A stretch of 64,000 bases of DNA from Streptacidiphilus melanogenes (GCF_000787835.1 NZ_BBPP01000001.1:290423-354422), one strand, 5' to 3'; numbered from the stretch's first letter, positions 33,090 through 42,092 are shown. Numbers and translations are program-made. Notes: a model not told the origin generated them from the sequence alone.

Positions 33090-35125
33090 GCGTCACCACC
33101 GCGGAGGACGCGACCGAGGAGGAGACCGGGGAGGCGGCCGTGCCCGCCGCCGAGCGGGGCCGCGGCTTCGTGGCCAAGGCCTTCGGCGTCACCGCGCTGT
33201 TCAGCGCGGCCGGTTCGGTCCTCGGCCTGGTGCGCGACCTGCTGCTGGCCCGCTTCTACGGAGCGGGCTCCGCGACCGACGCGTTCCTGGTCTCCTGGAC
33301 CGTCCCCGAGACGGCGGCGCCGCTGCTCATCGAGGACGGCATGGCCTTCCTGACCGTCCCCGCCTTCAGCGCCGCGCTCGCGGCGCGCGGGCAGTCGGAC
33401 GGCGGCCCGTCGGAGCGCGGCTCGTCGGCAGAGCACGGCGGGGACGCCGCCGACCCGGTCCGCGCCCTGGTCGCTGCGACGTTGCCGCCGCTGGCACTGG
33501 CACTGGCACTACTGTCGGCCCTGGTCGCGCTCGGCGCGCCGGTCATGGTCCACGTCCTCGCCCCGGGACTGGCGGACCCGCGGCTGGCGGTCGTCTGCAC
33601 CCGGCTCGCCGCCGTCACGGTGCTGCCGTTCGGCCTCGTCGGCTACCTCGGTGCGGGCCTGCGCTCGCACCACCGCTTCACCCTGCCGGGCGCGGTCTAC
33701 ATCGCCTACAACGCCGGAATCCTGACGGTGATGCTGCTGCTCCACGCCAGCCTCGGCGTCCGCGCCGCGGCGGGCGGGGTGGCGCTCGGCAGCGTGCTGA
33801 TGGTGGCCGTGCTGCTGCCCGCGTTCGCGCGCCACGTCAGCCGGGTGACCGTGCGTCGACTGCGCGCCGAGGCGCGCGGGTCGTGCGGGTGGCAACCGGT
33901 GCTGAACCCGATGGCGGTGCTGCCGGTGGTGCTGTTCACACTGACACGGCAGGCGCAGGTCTTCGTCGAGCGGTTCATCGGCTCCTCGCTGCCGCCCGGC
34001 ACCATCTCGCATCTGAACTACGCCGAGAAGGTCGCCCAGAACGTGATGATCATCGGGATCCTGGTCTGCACGGTGACCTTCCCGCTGATCGCCCGCGCGC
34101 TCGCCGAGGGCGACGTCCTGGGCGCGCGGACCCGCGTCGAGAAGGACCTCGGCGTCGTCGGCGCCGTCGTGCTGGCCGGCACGGTCGTCGTCTTCGCCTG
34201 CGCGCCGCAGCTGGTCGCGGTCCTGTTCGAGCGTGGGGCCTTCACCGCCGCCGACACCGCCGCGACGGCGCTGCTGATGCGCGTCTACTGCCTCGGCCTG
34301 CTGGCCCAGGGCCTGGTCGGCGCGCTGATCCGCCCCTACCTCGCGGCCCGTCCGGCGGTCGGCTTCGGCGGCGAGGGCCGCGCCCGCCCGCTCGACCGGA
34401 CGGACTGGCTGCCGATCTGGGCGATGGGCGCCGGTCTGCTGGTGACCATCGCGGTCGCCGCCGGTCTGACGCCCCACGTAGGCGCGGCCGGGCTCGCGGC
34501 CGGCAACGCCACCGGCATCAGCGTCACCGCCGTCCTGCTGCTCAGGGCCCTGCGGGCACGCGGCATCCCGGTGCGGCCGCGCGCCGTCCTCGGCGGCCAG
34601 CTGCGGCTGCTGCTGGCCGCGGCGGGTGCCGCCGTGCCCGCCTGGCTCGCCGCCAACATCCCGGGCCTGGACGCCGTGGGGGCGTTCCCGCCGTTGGTGC
34701 TCGGCACGCTCGCGGGACTGCTGTCCTTCCTCGCCCTGGCCGCGGCGTTGCGAGCCCCCGAGATCACCGGTGTCACCGGGGTGCTCGGCCCCGTGCGGGA
34801 CCGGCTGGCCGCCGCCCGGCCGCCCGCCGCCGTGCGGCGTCGACGGCGCGGTCCGACTGGCGCGGCGCGACCCCGCTTCACCAGGCGAGGACAGGGCGAG
34901 CCCACGCCCGCGCGCGGCTCCGGCGCGCGGGCACAGGGGCCTCAGGGTCCGGGTCATCGCAGCCCCGGGGCGCGAGCACCCGGGGACGGGCGCCGGGCGA
35001 ACGCCCCAGGCGGCCGGCACGGGACCGGCCAGCTCGGCGCGGGCCCGCACGGGCTCGGTCCACACGGGGTCGGTCAACACAGCACAGGGATCGAACGAGC
35101 GACGGGAGAGGCTGATGGTCGCTGA
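33086..35125 (+). CDS. MurJ/MviN-type lipid-linked oligosaccharide flippase
   Basis: A 679-residue MOP-superfamily flippase with about 14 helices (residues 30-590). G-L-V-R-D-L-L-L-A-R-F-Y-G-A-G-S and F-E-R-G-A-F-T are typical of MurJ relatives. Within this cluster it most likely flips the lipid-linked repeat unit rather than lipid II, replacing a Wzx. The last 90 residues are a low-complexity Arg/Gly/Pro/His-rich cytoplasmic tail. GTG 33086 follows GGGAGG by 7 bases and overlaps the preceding stop; its 3' end overlaps the deacetylase gene by 11 bases. Confidence 0.87.
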   Translation: MSVTTAEDATEEETGEAAVPAAERGRGFVAKAFGVTALFSAAGSVLGLVRDLLLARFYGAGSATDAFLVSWTVPETAAPLLIEDGMAFLTVPAFSAALAARGQSDGGPSERGSSAEHGGDAADPVRALVAATLPPLALALALLSALVALGAPVMVHVLAPGLADPRLAVVCTRLAAVTVLPFGLVGYLGAGLRSHHRFTLPGAVYIAYNAGILTVMLLLHASLGVRAAAGGVALGSVLMVAVLLPAFARHVSRVTVRRLRAEARGSCGWQPVLNPMAVLPVVLFTLTRQAQVFVERFIGSSLPPGTISHLNYAEKVAQNVMIIGILVCTVTFPLIARALAEGDVLGARTRVEKDLGVVGAVVLAGTVVVFACAPQLVAVLFERGAFTAADTAATALLMRVYCLGLLAQGLVGALIRPYLAARPAVGFGGEGRARPLDRTDWLPIWAMGAGLLVTIAVAAGLTPHVGAAGLAAGNATGISVTAVLLLRALRARGIPVRPRAVLGGQLRLLLAAAGAAVPAWLAANIPGLDAVGAFPPLVLGTLAGLLSFLALAAALRAPEITGVTGVLGPVRDRLAAARPPAAVRRRRRGPTGAARPRFTRRGQGEPTPARGSGARAQGPQGPGHRSPGARAPGDGRRANAPGGRHGTGQLGAGPHGLGPHGVGQHSTGIERATGEADGR

Positions 35126-35957
35126 ACCGCTTCGGGGTGGGCTGCAGGCGGCGGGGGGCACGCCCCCGCCGGTGGACGCGGAAGAGCCGGCCAGACCGGA
35201 CGTCGTCGCCCAGCCGCAGCCGGACGGGAGCGCCTCGCCGCGCCCCGCACTGCTCGGCCGCCCGCCGTGGACGCTGATGTACCACTCCGTCGACTCCGGC
35301 CCGCAGGACCCGTACCTGCTCACGGTCTCGCCGCAGCGCTTCGCCGCGCAACTGGCCTGGCTGCACCGGAACGGCCTGCGCGGGGTGTCCATGCGCGAAC
35401 TGGTCCGCGCCTACGAGCAGCGCACCACCGACGGGTTGGTCGGCCTGACCTTCGACGACGGCTACGCCGACTTCCCGCGCCGGGTGCTCCCTGCCCTGCG
35501 GGCCCACGGCTTCACCGCGACCCTGTACGTCGTCGCCGGGCGCATGGGCGGTCACAACGTCTGGGACGCCGACGCCCCGCGCAAGCCGCTGGTGACCATC
35601 GAACAGGTACGTCAACTGGCCGATGCCGGGGTGGAGATCGGCTCGCACGGGCTCAGTCACCGGCGGATGACCGGCCTCGGCGAGGAGGAGCTGGCCACCG
35701 AGGCGCGGCGCAGCCGCGAGGTGCTGGAGAGCGTCGTCCAGCGGCCCGTCACCGGCTTCTGCTACCCCTACGGGGCCGTCGACGCCGCCGCCGAGCGGGC
35801 CGTCGCCGCCGCGGGCTACGACTACGGCGCGGGCATCCGCCACCAGTCCACGACCAGCCGCTGGGCGCTGCCGCGGTGCTATGTCGGCGAGCGTGACGGC
35901 GGTCTGCGCCTGCGCGCCAAGCGCCTGCGCCACGCGTTGCGGGGGTGGTCCGCGTGA
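35115..35957 (+). CDS. Polysaccharide deacetylase (NodB domain)
   Basis: A 280-residue CE4-type deacetylase. The motifs are T-F-D-D-G-Y at 112-117 (catalytic base Asp and metal Asp), H178-G-L-S-H182 (metal His pair) and Y-P-Y-G near 222. It removes N- or O-acetyl groups from sugars. Unusually for the family, there is no signal peptide or membrane anchor; the first 50 residues are Pro/Ala-rich, so it may act inside the cell on lipid-linked intermediates. It overlaps both neighbours. Confidence 0.88.
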   Translation: MVAEPLRGGLQAAGGTPPPVDAEEPARPDVVAQPQPDGSASPRPALLGRPPWTLMYHSVDSGPQDPYLLTVSPQRFAAQLAWLHRNGLRGVSMRELVRAYEQRTTDGLVGLTFDDGYADFPRRVLPALRAHGFTATLYVVAGRMGGHNVWDADAPRKPLVTIEQVRQLADAGVEIGSHGLSHRRMTGLGEEELATEARRSREVLESVVQRPVTGFCYPYGAVDAAAERAVAAAGYDYGAGIRHQSTTSRWALPRCYVGERDGGLRLRAKRLRHALRGWSA

Positions 35958-37210
35958 GCGGCCCCCGGCTGCGGGTCCTGCACGTCGTCACCGGCCTGCA
36001 CGCGGGCGGCGCGGAGCAGCAGCTGCGACTGCTGCTGCGTCACCTGCCCGCCGGGATCGACTGCGAGGTCGTCGCGCTGTGCGACGCGGGCGCCGTGGCC
36101 GACGGCCTGCGCGCCGACGGCGTCACCGTGCACGAGCTGGACATGCGTGGCAACCGGGACCTGACGGCGCTGCCGCGCCTGGTCCGGCTGATCCGCGAGG
36201 GCCGCTACGACCTGGTGCACTGTCACCTGTACCGCGCCTGCGTCTACGGCCGGGTCGCCGCCCGGCTCGCGGGCGTCCGCGCGGTGCTGGCCACCGAGCA
36301 CTCGCTCCAGCCCGGCCTGCTGGAGGGCCGGCGCACCGGCGCGACCGTGCGGCGGCTCTATCTGGCCACCGAGCGGCTCGGCCAGGTCACCATCGCCGTC
36401 TCCGAGGCGACGGCCCGTCAACTGCGGACCTGGGACGTGCCGGAGGAGCGCATCAGGGTCGTGCCCAACGGCATCGACCCCGCCGCGTACCGGGTCGAGC
36501 CGACGCCCCGCGCGTCCCTCGGCCTGCCCGCCGACGCCTTCGTCGTCGGCGCGGTCGGCCGCCTCGTGCCCGGCAAGCGGTTCGACGTCCTGGTGGACGC
36601 GGTCGCGCTGCTCCCGCCCGAGGCGCACCTCCTGGTCGTCGGCACCGGACCCGAACGCGAGGCGCTGCTCGCGCAGGCCCGCGAGCGCGGCGTCGCCGAC
36701 CGGGTCGTGCTGACCGGCGAGCGGGACGACGTGCCGGCGCTGCTGGCCACGATGGACGCGCTCGCCGCCCCCTCGGCGGGTGAGACCTTCGGCCTGGTCC
36801 TCGTCGAGGGCCTCGCCTCCGGCCTCCCCGTCTTCTGGTCCTCCGGCCCGGCGCTGGCCGAACTCCCGGTCCAGGAGCAGCTCGCCCTCGGCCGCGGCGG
36901 CAGCGCCCGCACCGAACCCACCGCCGCCGCGTACGCGGCGGCCCTGCGCCCGCTCCTCACCCGCCGTCCACCCCGCACCGTCGGCCCGGTCCCGGGCCGC
37001 TACGACATCACCCGCCTCGCCCCCCGCGTCGCCGCGGTCTACGCCGAACTCGCGTGCGAGACCGCGCCGCGCGGCGGGAGTGTCCGGGCCGGGGGGACCG
37101 TCGGGGCACGACTCCAGGTGCCGCCCGCCCCCGTCCCGGCGCGGCCGGGCCCCGTGGCCGCCGCGCCGAGTGCATCGAACGTCACCGCATCGCACACCCG
37201 AAGGAGATGA
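35954..37210 (+). CDS. GT4 family glycosyltransferase (exopolysaccharide locus)
   Basis: A 418-residue GT-B enzyme. T-G-L-H-A-G-G-A-E-Q-Q-L is the N-terminal glycine loop, V-V-P-N-G-I-D-P the hinge region and E-T-F-G-L-V-L-V-E the E-x7-E site. A Pro/Ala-rich tail of about 50 residues follows the domain. GTG 35954 overlaps the deacetylase stop as GTGA and has a G-rich ribosome site. It probably adds an internal sugar to the repeat unit. Confidence 0.87.
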   Translation: MSGPRLRVLHVVTGLHAGGAEQQLRLLLRHLPAGIDCEVVALCDAGAVADGLRADGVTVHELDMRGNRDLTALPRLVRLIREGRYDLVHCHLYRACVYGRVAARLAGVRAVLATEHSLQPGLLEGRRTGATVRRLYLATERLGQVTIAVSEATARQLRTWDVPEERIRVVPNGIDPAAYRVEPTPRASLGLPADAFVVGAVGRLVPGKRFDVLVDAVALLPPEAHLLVVGTGPEREALLAQARERGVADRVVLTGERDDVPALLATMDALAAPSAGETFGLVLVEGLASGLPVFWSSGPALAELPVQEQLALGRGGSARTEPTAAAYAAALRPLLTRRPPRTVGPVPGRYDITRLAPRVAAVYAELACETAPRGGSVRAGGTVGARLQVPPAPVPARPGPVAAAPSASNVTASHTRRR

Positions 37211-37213
37211 CCC

Positions 37214-37936
37214 GTGCCCGACAGCGAGAAGCAGACCGCAGCCGCACCGTCAGCACCCGCGTCGCACGCCGCCGAGCGCCGGTCCGCGCTGCTGCGCTCG
37301 GCGCTGCGCCGGTGGTGGCCGCTGCTGGTGGCGGTGCCCGCGGGCGCCATGGCCGGTGGGGCGTACGCGCTGGTGGCCACCCCGCAGTACCAGTCCGACG
37401 CCTACGTGATGGCCGTCGCCGACCAGGGCGCGGACAGCGCCTCCGCCGTCAGCTTCGCCTCGGCCTACGGCCGGGTCGTCGCGCAGCCGGAGATCCTGGC
37501 GAGCGCGGCCGCCGACACCGGTGTGCCGATGGGTGAGCTGGCCAAGGACGTCCAGGCACAGACCTCCCCGGACGCGCCGATGATCCAGATCACCGGCAGC
37601 GCGAGCTCCGCCCGGCTCGCCGCCGACGAGGCGAACGCGGTGGCCCGTTCGTTGGTCGACTTCGGCGGGACCACCGCGCAGCAGACGCACGTGCGGCTGA
37701 TCGCGCTCGCCCAGGCCGCCGCGCCCGCGGCCCCGTCCTCGCCGTCCCGCAGCCTGGACGCCGCCGTCGGCGGCGCGGCGGGACTGCTGCTGGGCAGCCT
37801 TGCGCTGCTGACCCGTCCGGCGGCGGGAGGCGCGGCCGCCGAGCGCGGGGCACGGGGCGCCGCGACGCCGACCGGACCGGTCGACCCGGCGAACGTGCCC
37901 GAGCAGCAGCGCGAGTCCGCGGGGACGGGCGCATGA
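37214..37936 (+). CDS. Wzz-like chain-length/co-polymerase protein
   Basis: A 240-residue protein with an N-terminal helix (about 36-57), an extracytoplasmic region and a second helix (about 180-198), the topology of Wzz/CapA-type co-polymerases; the first helix is followed by P-Q-Y-Q-S-D-A-Y-V as in that family. There is no fused BY-kinase domain and no separate kinase gene nearby. AAGGAG is 7 bases before the GTG, and the stop overlaps the next ATG. Confidence 0.7.
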   Translation: MPDSEKQTAAAPSAPASHAAERRSALLRSALRRWWPLLVAVPAGAMAGGAYALVATPQYQSDAYVMAVADQGADSASAVSFASAYGRVVAQPEILASAAADTGVPMGELAKDVQAQTSPDAPMIQITGSASSARLAADEANAVARSLVDFGGTTAQQTHVRLIALAQAAAPAAPSSPSRSLDAAVGGAAGLLLGSLALLTRPAAGGAAAERGARGAATPTGPVDPANVPEQQRESAGTGA

Positions 37937-39111
37937 CGACGGCGGTCCGCTCCGACGCGGCCGACGGCGGCCCCGCAGACGCCGCGCCGCGGTACGAGAC
38001 CGAGGTCGTCCGCGACGGTCGCGCGCTGGAGGCGCTCGCGGGGGAGTGGAACGAGCTTCAGGAGCGCAGCCCCGGGGCGACGCCGTTCCAGTGCCACGCC
38101 TGGCTCTCCTCCTGGTGGCACAGCTACGGCCGACCGGGACGCCTGCGCGTGGTGACGGTCCGTCGGGACGGGGGGCTGATCGCGGTCGCGCCCTTCTACT
38201 GCGACGGCGCGGTCCTGCGGCCGCTCGGCGCGGAGATCACCGACTTCCACGACGTGCTGCTGGACCGCGCGTGCCTGGACGAGGCGGCGCGGCGGCTGGC
38301 CGCCGCGCTCGCGGCGGAGCTGCGCGGCCCGTTCGCCCGGATCGACCTGCCGGAGGTCCGCGCGGACGCGGCGATCCATGCCGTGCTGGCCCACTGGCCC
38401 CGTTCGGCCCGCAAGCTGCCCGCATCCCTGGTCCAGCATCTGCCCAGCATGCCGATGGAGGAGCTGCTGACGCGGCTGCCCGGCCGCACCGCGCAGCGCA
38501 CCAGGGTCAAGCTCCGCAAGCTGGCCGCGGCCGGCGTCGAGGTCCGTCTGGTGCCGCCGTGGGAGGCCCCGGAGTCGGTCGACCGCATGCTCGCCCTGCA
38601 CGCCCTCCAGTGGCGTGACCGTGGCGCGACCCCGGAGCACATGCGGGAACGCTTCGCGTCCCACCTCCGCGCGGCGGCCACCGGCATGGCCGCGACCGAG
38701 CGCGCCCAACTGCGCGAGTACCGGCTCGACGGGCGTCTCATCGCCTGCGACCTGATGCTCCAGAGCCAGGCGATGGTCGCGCTCTACGTCTACGGCGTCC
38801 ACCCCGAGGCGCGGGAGCGCGTCGACATCGCCGGCATGCTCTTCGGCGAGTCCCTCACCCACGCGGTCAACACCGGGCGCACGGAGGTGAGCCTGCTGCG
38901 CGGCGACGAGCCGTACAAGCAGCGCTGGCGTCCGGACCCGGCGCCCAACGAGCGCCTGCTCCTCGGGTCGGCCCCGACCGTCGCGGTCACCGTCTGCCTG
39001 GCGCGCGCGCAGGACCGGGCGAAGGACGTCGCCCGCCGTCGCATGCCGTGGCTGCGGGAGGTCAGGAACCACCTGCGCGTGGTCAAGGGCCGGGTCCTGC
39101 GGCACGGATGA
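37933..39111 (+). CDS. BcsL/CelD-type GNAT acyltransferase (exopolysaccharide locus)
   Basis: A 392-residue double-GNAT protein of the Acetyltransf_6 (CelD/BcsL) family, related to FemAB. Typical segments are E-W-N-E-L-Q-E-R-S-P-G-A-T-P-F-Q-C-H near residue 40, R-T-R-V-K-L-R-K-L near 195 and G-D-E-P-Y-K-Q-R-W near 330. Such proteins sit in exopolysaccharide and cellulose loci and are thought to acylate the polymer or precursor; the acyl donor is unknown. ATGA overlap with the Wzz-like gene. Last gene before the terminator. Confidence 0.82.
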   Translation: MTTAVRSDAADGGPADAAPRYETEVVRDGRALEALAGEWNELQERSPGATPFQCHAWLSSWWHSYGRPGRLRVVTVRRDGGLIAVAPFYCDGAVLRPLGAEITDFHDVLLDRACLDEAARRLAAALAAELRGPFARIDLPEVRADAAIHAVLAHWPRSARKLPASLVQHLPSMPMEELLTRLPGRTAQRTRVKLRKLAAAGVEVRLVPPWEAPESVDRMLALHALQWRDRGATPEHMRERFASHLRAAATGMAATERAQLREYRLDGRLIACDLMLQSQAMVALYVYGVHPEARERVDIAGMLFGESLTHAVNTGRTEVSLLRGDEPYKQRWRPDPAPNERLLLGSAPTVAVTVCLARAQDRAKDVARRRMPWLREVRNHLRVVKGRVLRHG

Positions 39112-39114
39112 GCC

Positions 39115-39161
39115 GCGGCTCCGCCGCGTGGCGGCTCTTCGCGTCCACGCGGCGGAGCCGC
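39115..39161 (+). terminator. Terminator of the exopolysaccharide operon
   Basis: Perfect 17-bp inverted repeat, arms 39115-39131 and 39145-39161, with a 13-base loop. It begins 4 bases after the stop of the acyltransferase gene. Confidence 0.85.
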
Positions 39162-39163
39162 AC

Positions 39164-39192
39164 GTCGCAGTGGGCCCCGCGTCTTCTAGTCT
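39164..39192 (+). promoter_or_regulatory. Promoter of the leaderless ynfA-like gene
   Basis: GTCGCA (39164-39169) and TAGTCT (39187-39192) are 17 bp apart and the -10 ends 6 bases before the GTG start, the arrangement expected for a leaderless message. It begins directly after the terminator stem. Confidence 0.5.
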
Positions 39193-39198
39193 CCCTGT

Positions 39199-39531
39199 GT
39201 GGCCGTCACCCGCTCCGTCCTGCTCTTCGTCCTCGCCGCGATCGCCGAGATCGGTGGCTGCTGGCTGATCTGGCAGGCGGTGCGCGAGCACCGAAGCTGG
39301 CTGTTCGCCCTCGGCGGCGTCCTCGCCCTCGGCGCGTACGGCTTCGTCGCCGCCGCCCAGCCCGACTCCCACTTCGGCCGCGTCCTCGCCGCCTACGGCG
39401 GCGTCTTCGTCGCCGGCTCCCTCGCCTGGGGCATGCTCGTCGACGGCTTCCGCCCCAGCATGTGGGACTTCGTCGGCGCCGCCGTCTGCATCGTCGGCGC
39501 CAGCATCATCATCTACCAGCCGCGCGCCTGA
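39199..39531 (+). CDS. YnfA/UPF0060 family membrane protein
   Basis: A 110-residue protein of four membrane helices with I-A-E-I-G-G-C-W-L near the start, [12 protein letters not shown] near residue 60 and a D-x3-P-x3-D-x-V-G segment, all standard for UPF0060. The family resembles small multidrug resistance exporters, and YnfA has been linked to dye and drug efflux in enterobacteria. No ribosome site; probably leaderless from GTG 39199. Confidence 0.88.
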   Translation: MAVTRSVLLFVLAAIAEIGGCWLIWQAVREHRSWLFALGGVLALGAYGFVAAAQPDSHFGRVLAAYGGVFVAGSLAWGMLVDGFRPSMWDFVGAAVCIVGASIIIYQPRA

Positions 39532-39601
39532 GGCCGGTCCGGTCACGACACGCGCGCTGACTGTCGCCGTGAGGCGGTGACCAGCGCCTACGGTGGCGTT
39601 C

Positions 39602-40363
39602 ATGCGTTCCCGCGTCTCCCTTCGGGCTGTGATCACGGCGCTGCTGCTGGTCGGTCTCGCGCTCGTGGGGGCCGCCGCGCGGGAGGCGCGGCCGGCGCCG
39701 TTCGGGGACGACGTGGTGGGGGCCGGTCGGGCGCAGCGGGGTGGGGCTGATGCGTTGCGGGTGGGGGCCGGCGGGGAGGTGCAGGGGTACGACGCGGCCA
39801 GTGGGCGTCTGGTGTGGAGCTACCGCCGGGGCGGGCACCGGCCGCTGCGGCTCGTCGCGGTGGGCGCGACCACGGTCGCCCTGTGGGACGACGGGATGCT
39901 GACCGGGATGGAGCCCGAGCCGGCCGTGGTGCGGTGGCACCGGTACGTGCCCGGGGTGGGGGCGGGGACGCCCCTGGTGCTGGTGCCGCTGGGCGCAGGA
40001 GAAACGTTCCTGGTGCTGACCCACGACGTGGTGATGACCTACAACACCGGCGACGGAACCCTCCGCACCTCGACCCTGCCCTCCACCGGCTGCTTCTTCC
40101 GCGACTCGGGCCCGGCCGGGCCCGTGCACGTGGGGGCGTGGGTGCTGGCCCGGCGCGACTGCGCAGCCGGGGCCGGGAGGACCGAGCTGGAGGGGTTCGA
40201 CCTGGACGGGCGGCGCTGGCACGACTCCGCCCTCGCCCCGGTACGGATGGGCGCGGGAGCCGAAGGCGACGTCGAGGTGCTCGTCGTGCCGCGCAGCCTG
40301 CCGTACGCCGTGGACCCCACCACCGGCCGTCCGGCCACGGAATGCGTTTGCGCAGCCCGGTAG
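39602..40363 (+). CDS. Membrane-anchored PQQ-propeller-like hypothetical protein
   Basis: A 253-residue protein with an N-terminal hydrophobic segment (about 8-26) that looks like an uncleaved signal anchor, then an extracellular part with propeller-like pieces: V-Q-G-Y-D-A-A-S-G-R-L-V-W-S-Y and R-W-H-R-Y. Three cysteines near the middle and two at the end could form disulphides. It is too short for a whole propeller. The TAG stop overlaps the promoter region of the ABC-F gene. Function unknown. Confidence 0.65.
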   Translation: MRSRVSLRAVITALLLVGLALVGAAAREARPAPFGDDVVGAGRAQRGGADALRVGAGGEVQGYDAASGRLVWSYRRGGHRPLRLVAVGATTVALWDDGMLTGMEPEPAVVRWHRYVPGVGAGTPLVLVPLGAGETFLVLTHDVVMTYNTGDGTLRTSTLPSTGCFFRDSGPAGPVHVGAWVLARRDCAAGAGRTELEGFDLDGRRWHDSALAPVRMGAGAEGDVEVLVVPRSLPYAVDPTTGRPATECVCAAR

Positions 40364-40477
40364 ACTGGAGGCTTGTTGCCTCCTGCTGCATAGGCCCGTA
40401 CGGACGGTCCTGGCCGCATCCGACCGCGAGCGCGCCGACGCGCACCCTCGCGCACCGTCCCCGGGAGTAGTTTCACC
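40361..40477 (+). promoter_or_regulatory. Leader of the ABC-F gene with hairpin and possible mini-ORF
   Basis: A TAGACT box (40361-40366) is followed at once by GGAGGC-TTGTT-GCCTCC (40367-40383), a perfect 6-bp hairpin. The same bases can be read as a ribosome site and a tiny frame TTG-TTG-CCT-CCT-GCT-GCA-TAG (40373-40393) coding L-L-P-P-A-A. About 85 untranslated bases follow up to GGGAG and the ABC-F ATG. ABC-F genes are often controlled by such leaders, but this one is speculative. Confidence 0.35.
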
Positions 40478-42076
40478 ATGATCGTCGCCAGCGAGATCGA
40501 GCTGCGCGCAGGCGCCCGCATCCTGATCGAGTCGGCGACCTTCCGTGTCGCCGCCGGTGACCGGATCGGGCTGGTCGGCCGCAACGGAGCGGGCAAGACG
40601 ACGCTGACCAAGGTGCTCGCAGGCGAGGGCCAGCAGGCCGGCGGCACGGTGACCCGCAGCGGTGAGATCGGCTACCTGCCGCAGGACCCGCGCACCGGCG
40701 ACCTCGACGTGCTCGCCCGCGACCGCGTCCTGTCGGCCCGCGGTCTCGACGAGGTGCTGCGCAAGATGCGCCTCAACGAGGACAAGATGGCGAACGGCAA
40801 GGGCGCCACCCGCGACCAGGCGATGAAGCGCTACTCGCGCCTGGAGACCGAGTTCCTCACCAAGGGCGGCTACGCCGCCGAGGCCGAGGCGGCCACCATC
40901 GCCGCGAGCCTGGGTCTGCCGGACCGCGTGCTGGGCCAGCCCCTGCACACCCTCTCCGGCGGTCAGCGCCGCCGTGTCGAGCTCGCCCGCATCCTCTTCT
41001 CGGACTCGGACGTCCTGCTGCTGGACGAGCCGACCAACCACCTGGACGCCGACTCGATCCTGTGGCTGCGCGACTACCTGAAGTCCTACAAGGGCGGCTT
41101 CATCGTCATCTCCCACGACGTCAACCTGGTCGACGAGGTCGTCAACAAGGTCTTCTACCTGGACGCCAACCGCACCTGCATCGACGTCTACAACATGGGC
41201 TGGAAGCTCTACCTCCAGCAGCGCGAGGCCGACGAGAAGCGCCGCAAGCGCGAGCGCGCCAACGCCGAGAAGAAGGCGCACCAGCTCAACTCGCAGGCCG
41301 ACAAGATGCGCGCCAAGGCCACTAAGACCGTCGCCGCGCAGAACATGGCCCGCCGCGCCGAGAAGCTGCTCTCCGGCCTGGAGGCGGTGCGCCAGAGCGA
41401 CCGCGTCGCCAAGCTGCGCTTCCCGACCCCGGCGCCCTGCGGCAAGACGCCGCTGACGGCCGACGGCCTGTCGAAGTCCTACGGCTCGCTGGAGATCTTC
41501 ACCGACGTCGACCTGGCCATCGACAAGGGTTCCCGCGTCGTCGTGCTGGGTCTGAACGGCGCCGGCAAGACCACACTGCTGCGCATGCTCGCGGGCGTGG
41601 AGAAGCCGGACACCGGCGAGGTCGTCCCGGGCCACGGTCTGAAGATCGGCTACTACGCCCAGGAGCACGAGACCCTGGACGCGGACCGCACCATCCTGGA
41701 GAACATGCGCTCCGCCGCGCCGGACATGGACCTGGTCGAGGTCCGCAAGATCCTCGGCTCGTTCCTGTTCACCGGCGACGACGTGGACAAGCCGGCCGGC
41801 GTGCTCTCCGGTGGCGAGAAGACCCGTCTCGCGCTGGCCACGCTGGTCGTCTCCAGCGCGAACGTGCTGCTGCTCGACGAGCCGACCAACAACCTCGACC
41901 CGGCCAGCCGCGAGGAGATCCTCGGCGCGCTGCGCTCCTTCGAGGGCGCGGTCGTGCTCGTCACCCACGACGAGGGCGCCGTCGACGCGCTCCAGCCCGA
42001 GCGGATCATTCTGCTGCCGGACGGCGTCGAGGACCTCTGGAACGAGGGTTACGCGGACCTCGTGTCGCTCGCGTGA
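40478..42076 (+). CDS. ABC-F family ribosome-associated ATPase
   Basis: A 532-residue soluble protein with two ATP-binding cassettes and no membrane domain. Cassette 1 has G-R-N-G-A-G-K-T-T (34-42), L-S-G-G-Q near 160 and L-L-L-D-E-P-T-N-H-L-D; cassette 2 has G-L-N-G-A-G-K-T-T near 361 and L-S-G-G-E-K-T-R. The basic helical linker between them (about 235-325) is the P-site interaction motif region. ABC-F proteins enter the ribosomal E site to rescue stalls or displace antibiotics. The short linker and unknown neighbours do not settle housekeeping versus resistance. Confidence 0.92.
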   Translation: MIVASEIELRAGARILIESATFRVAAGDRIGLVGRNGAGKTTLTKVLAGEGQQAGGTVTRSGEIGYLPQDPRTGDLDVLARDRVLSARGLDEVLRKMRLNEDKMANGKGATRDQAMKRYSRLETEFLTKGGYAAEAEAATIAASLGLPDRVLGQPLHTLSGGQRRRVELARILFSDSDVLLLDEPTNHLDADSILWLRDYLKSYKGGFIVISHDVNLVDEVVNKVFYLDANRTCIDVYNMGWKLYLQQREADEKRRKRERANAEKKAHQLNSQADKMRAKATKTVAAQNMARRAEKLLSGLEAVRQSDRVAKLRFPTPAPCGKTPLTADGLSKSYGSLEIFTDVDLAIDKGSRVVVLGLNGAGKTTLLRMLAGVEKPDTGEVVPGHGLKIGYYAQEHETLDADRTILENMRSAAPDMDLVEVRKILGSFLFTGDDVDKPAGVLSGGEKTRLALATLVVSSANVLLLDEPTNNLDPASREEILGALRSFEGAVVLVTHDEGAVDALQPERIILLPDGVEDLWNEGYADLVSLA

Positions 42077-42092
42077 ATTATCAGTAGCAAAA

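Noticed and set aside
33058..35115. A second 685-codon frame beside the flippase gene
   Set aside because: Arg/Gly/Pro-rich translation without helices or motifs; the adjacent frame encodes a clear MurJ-type protein.
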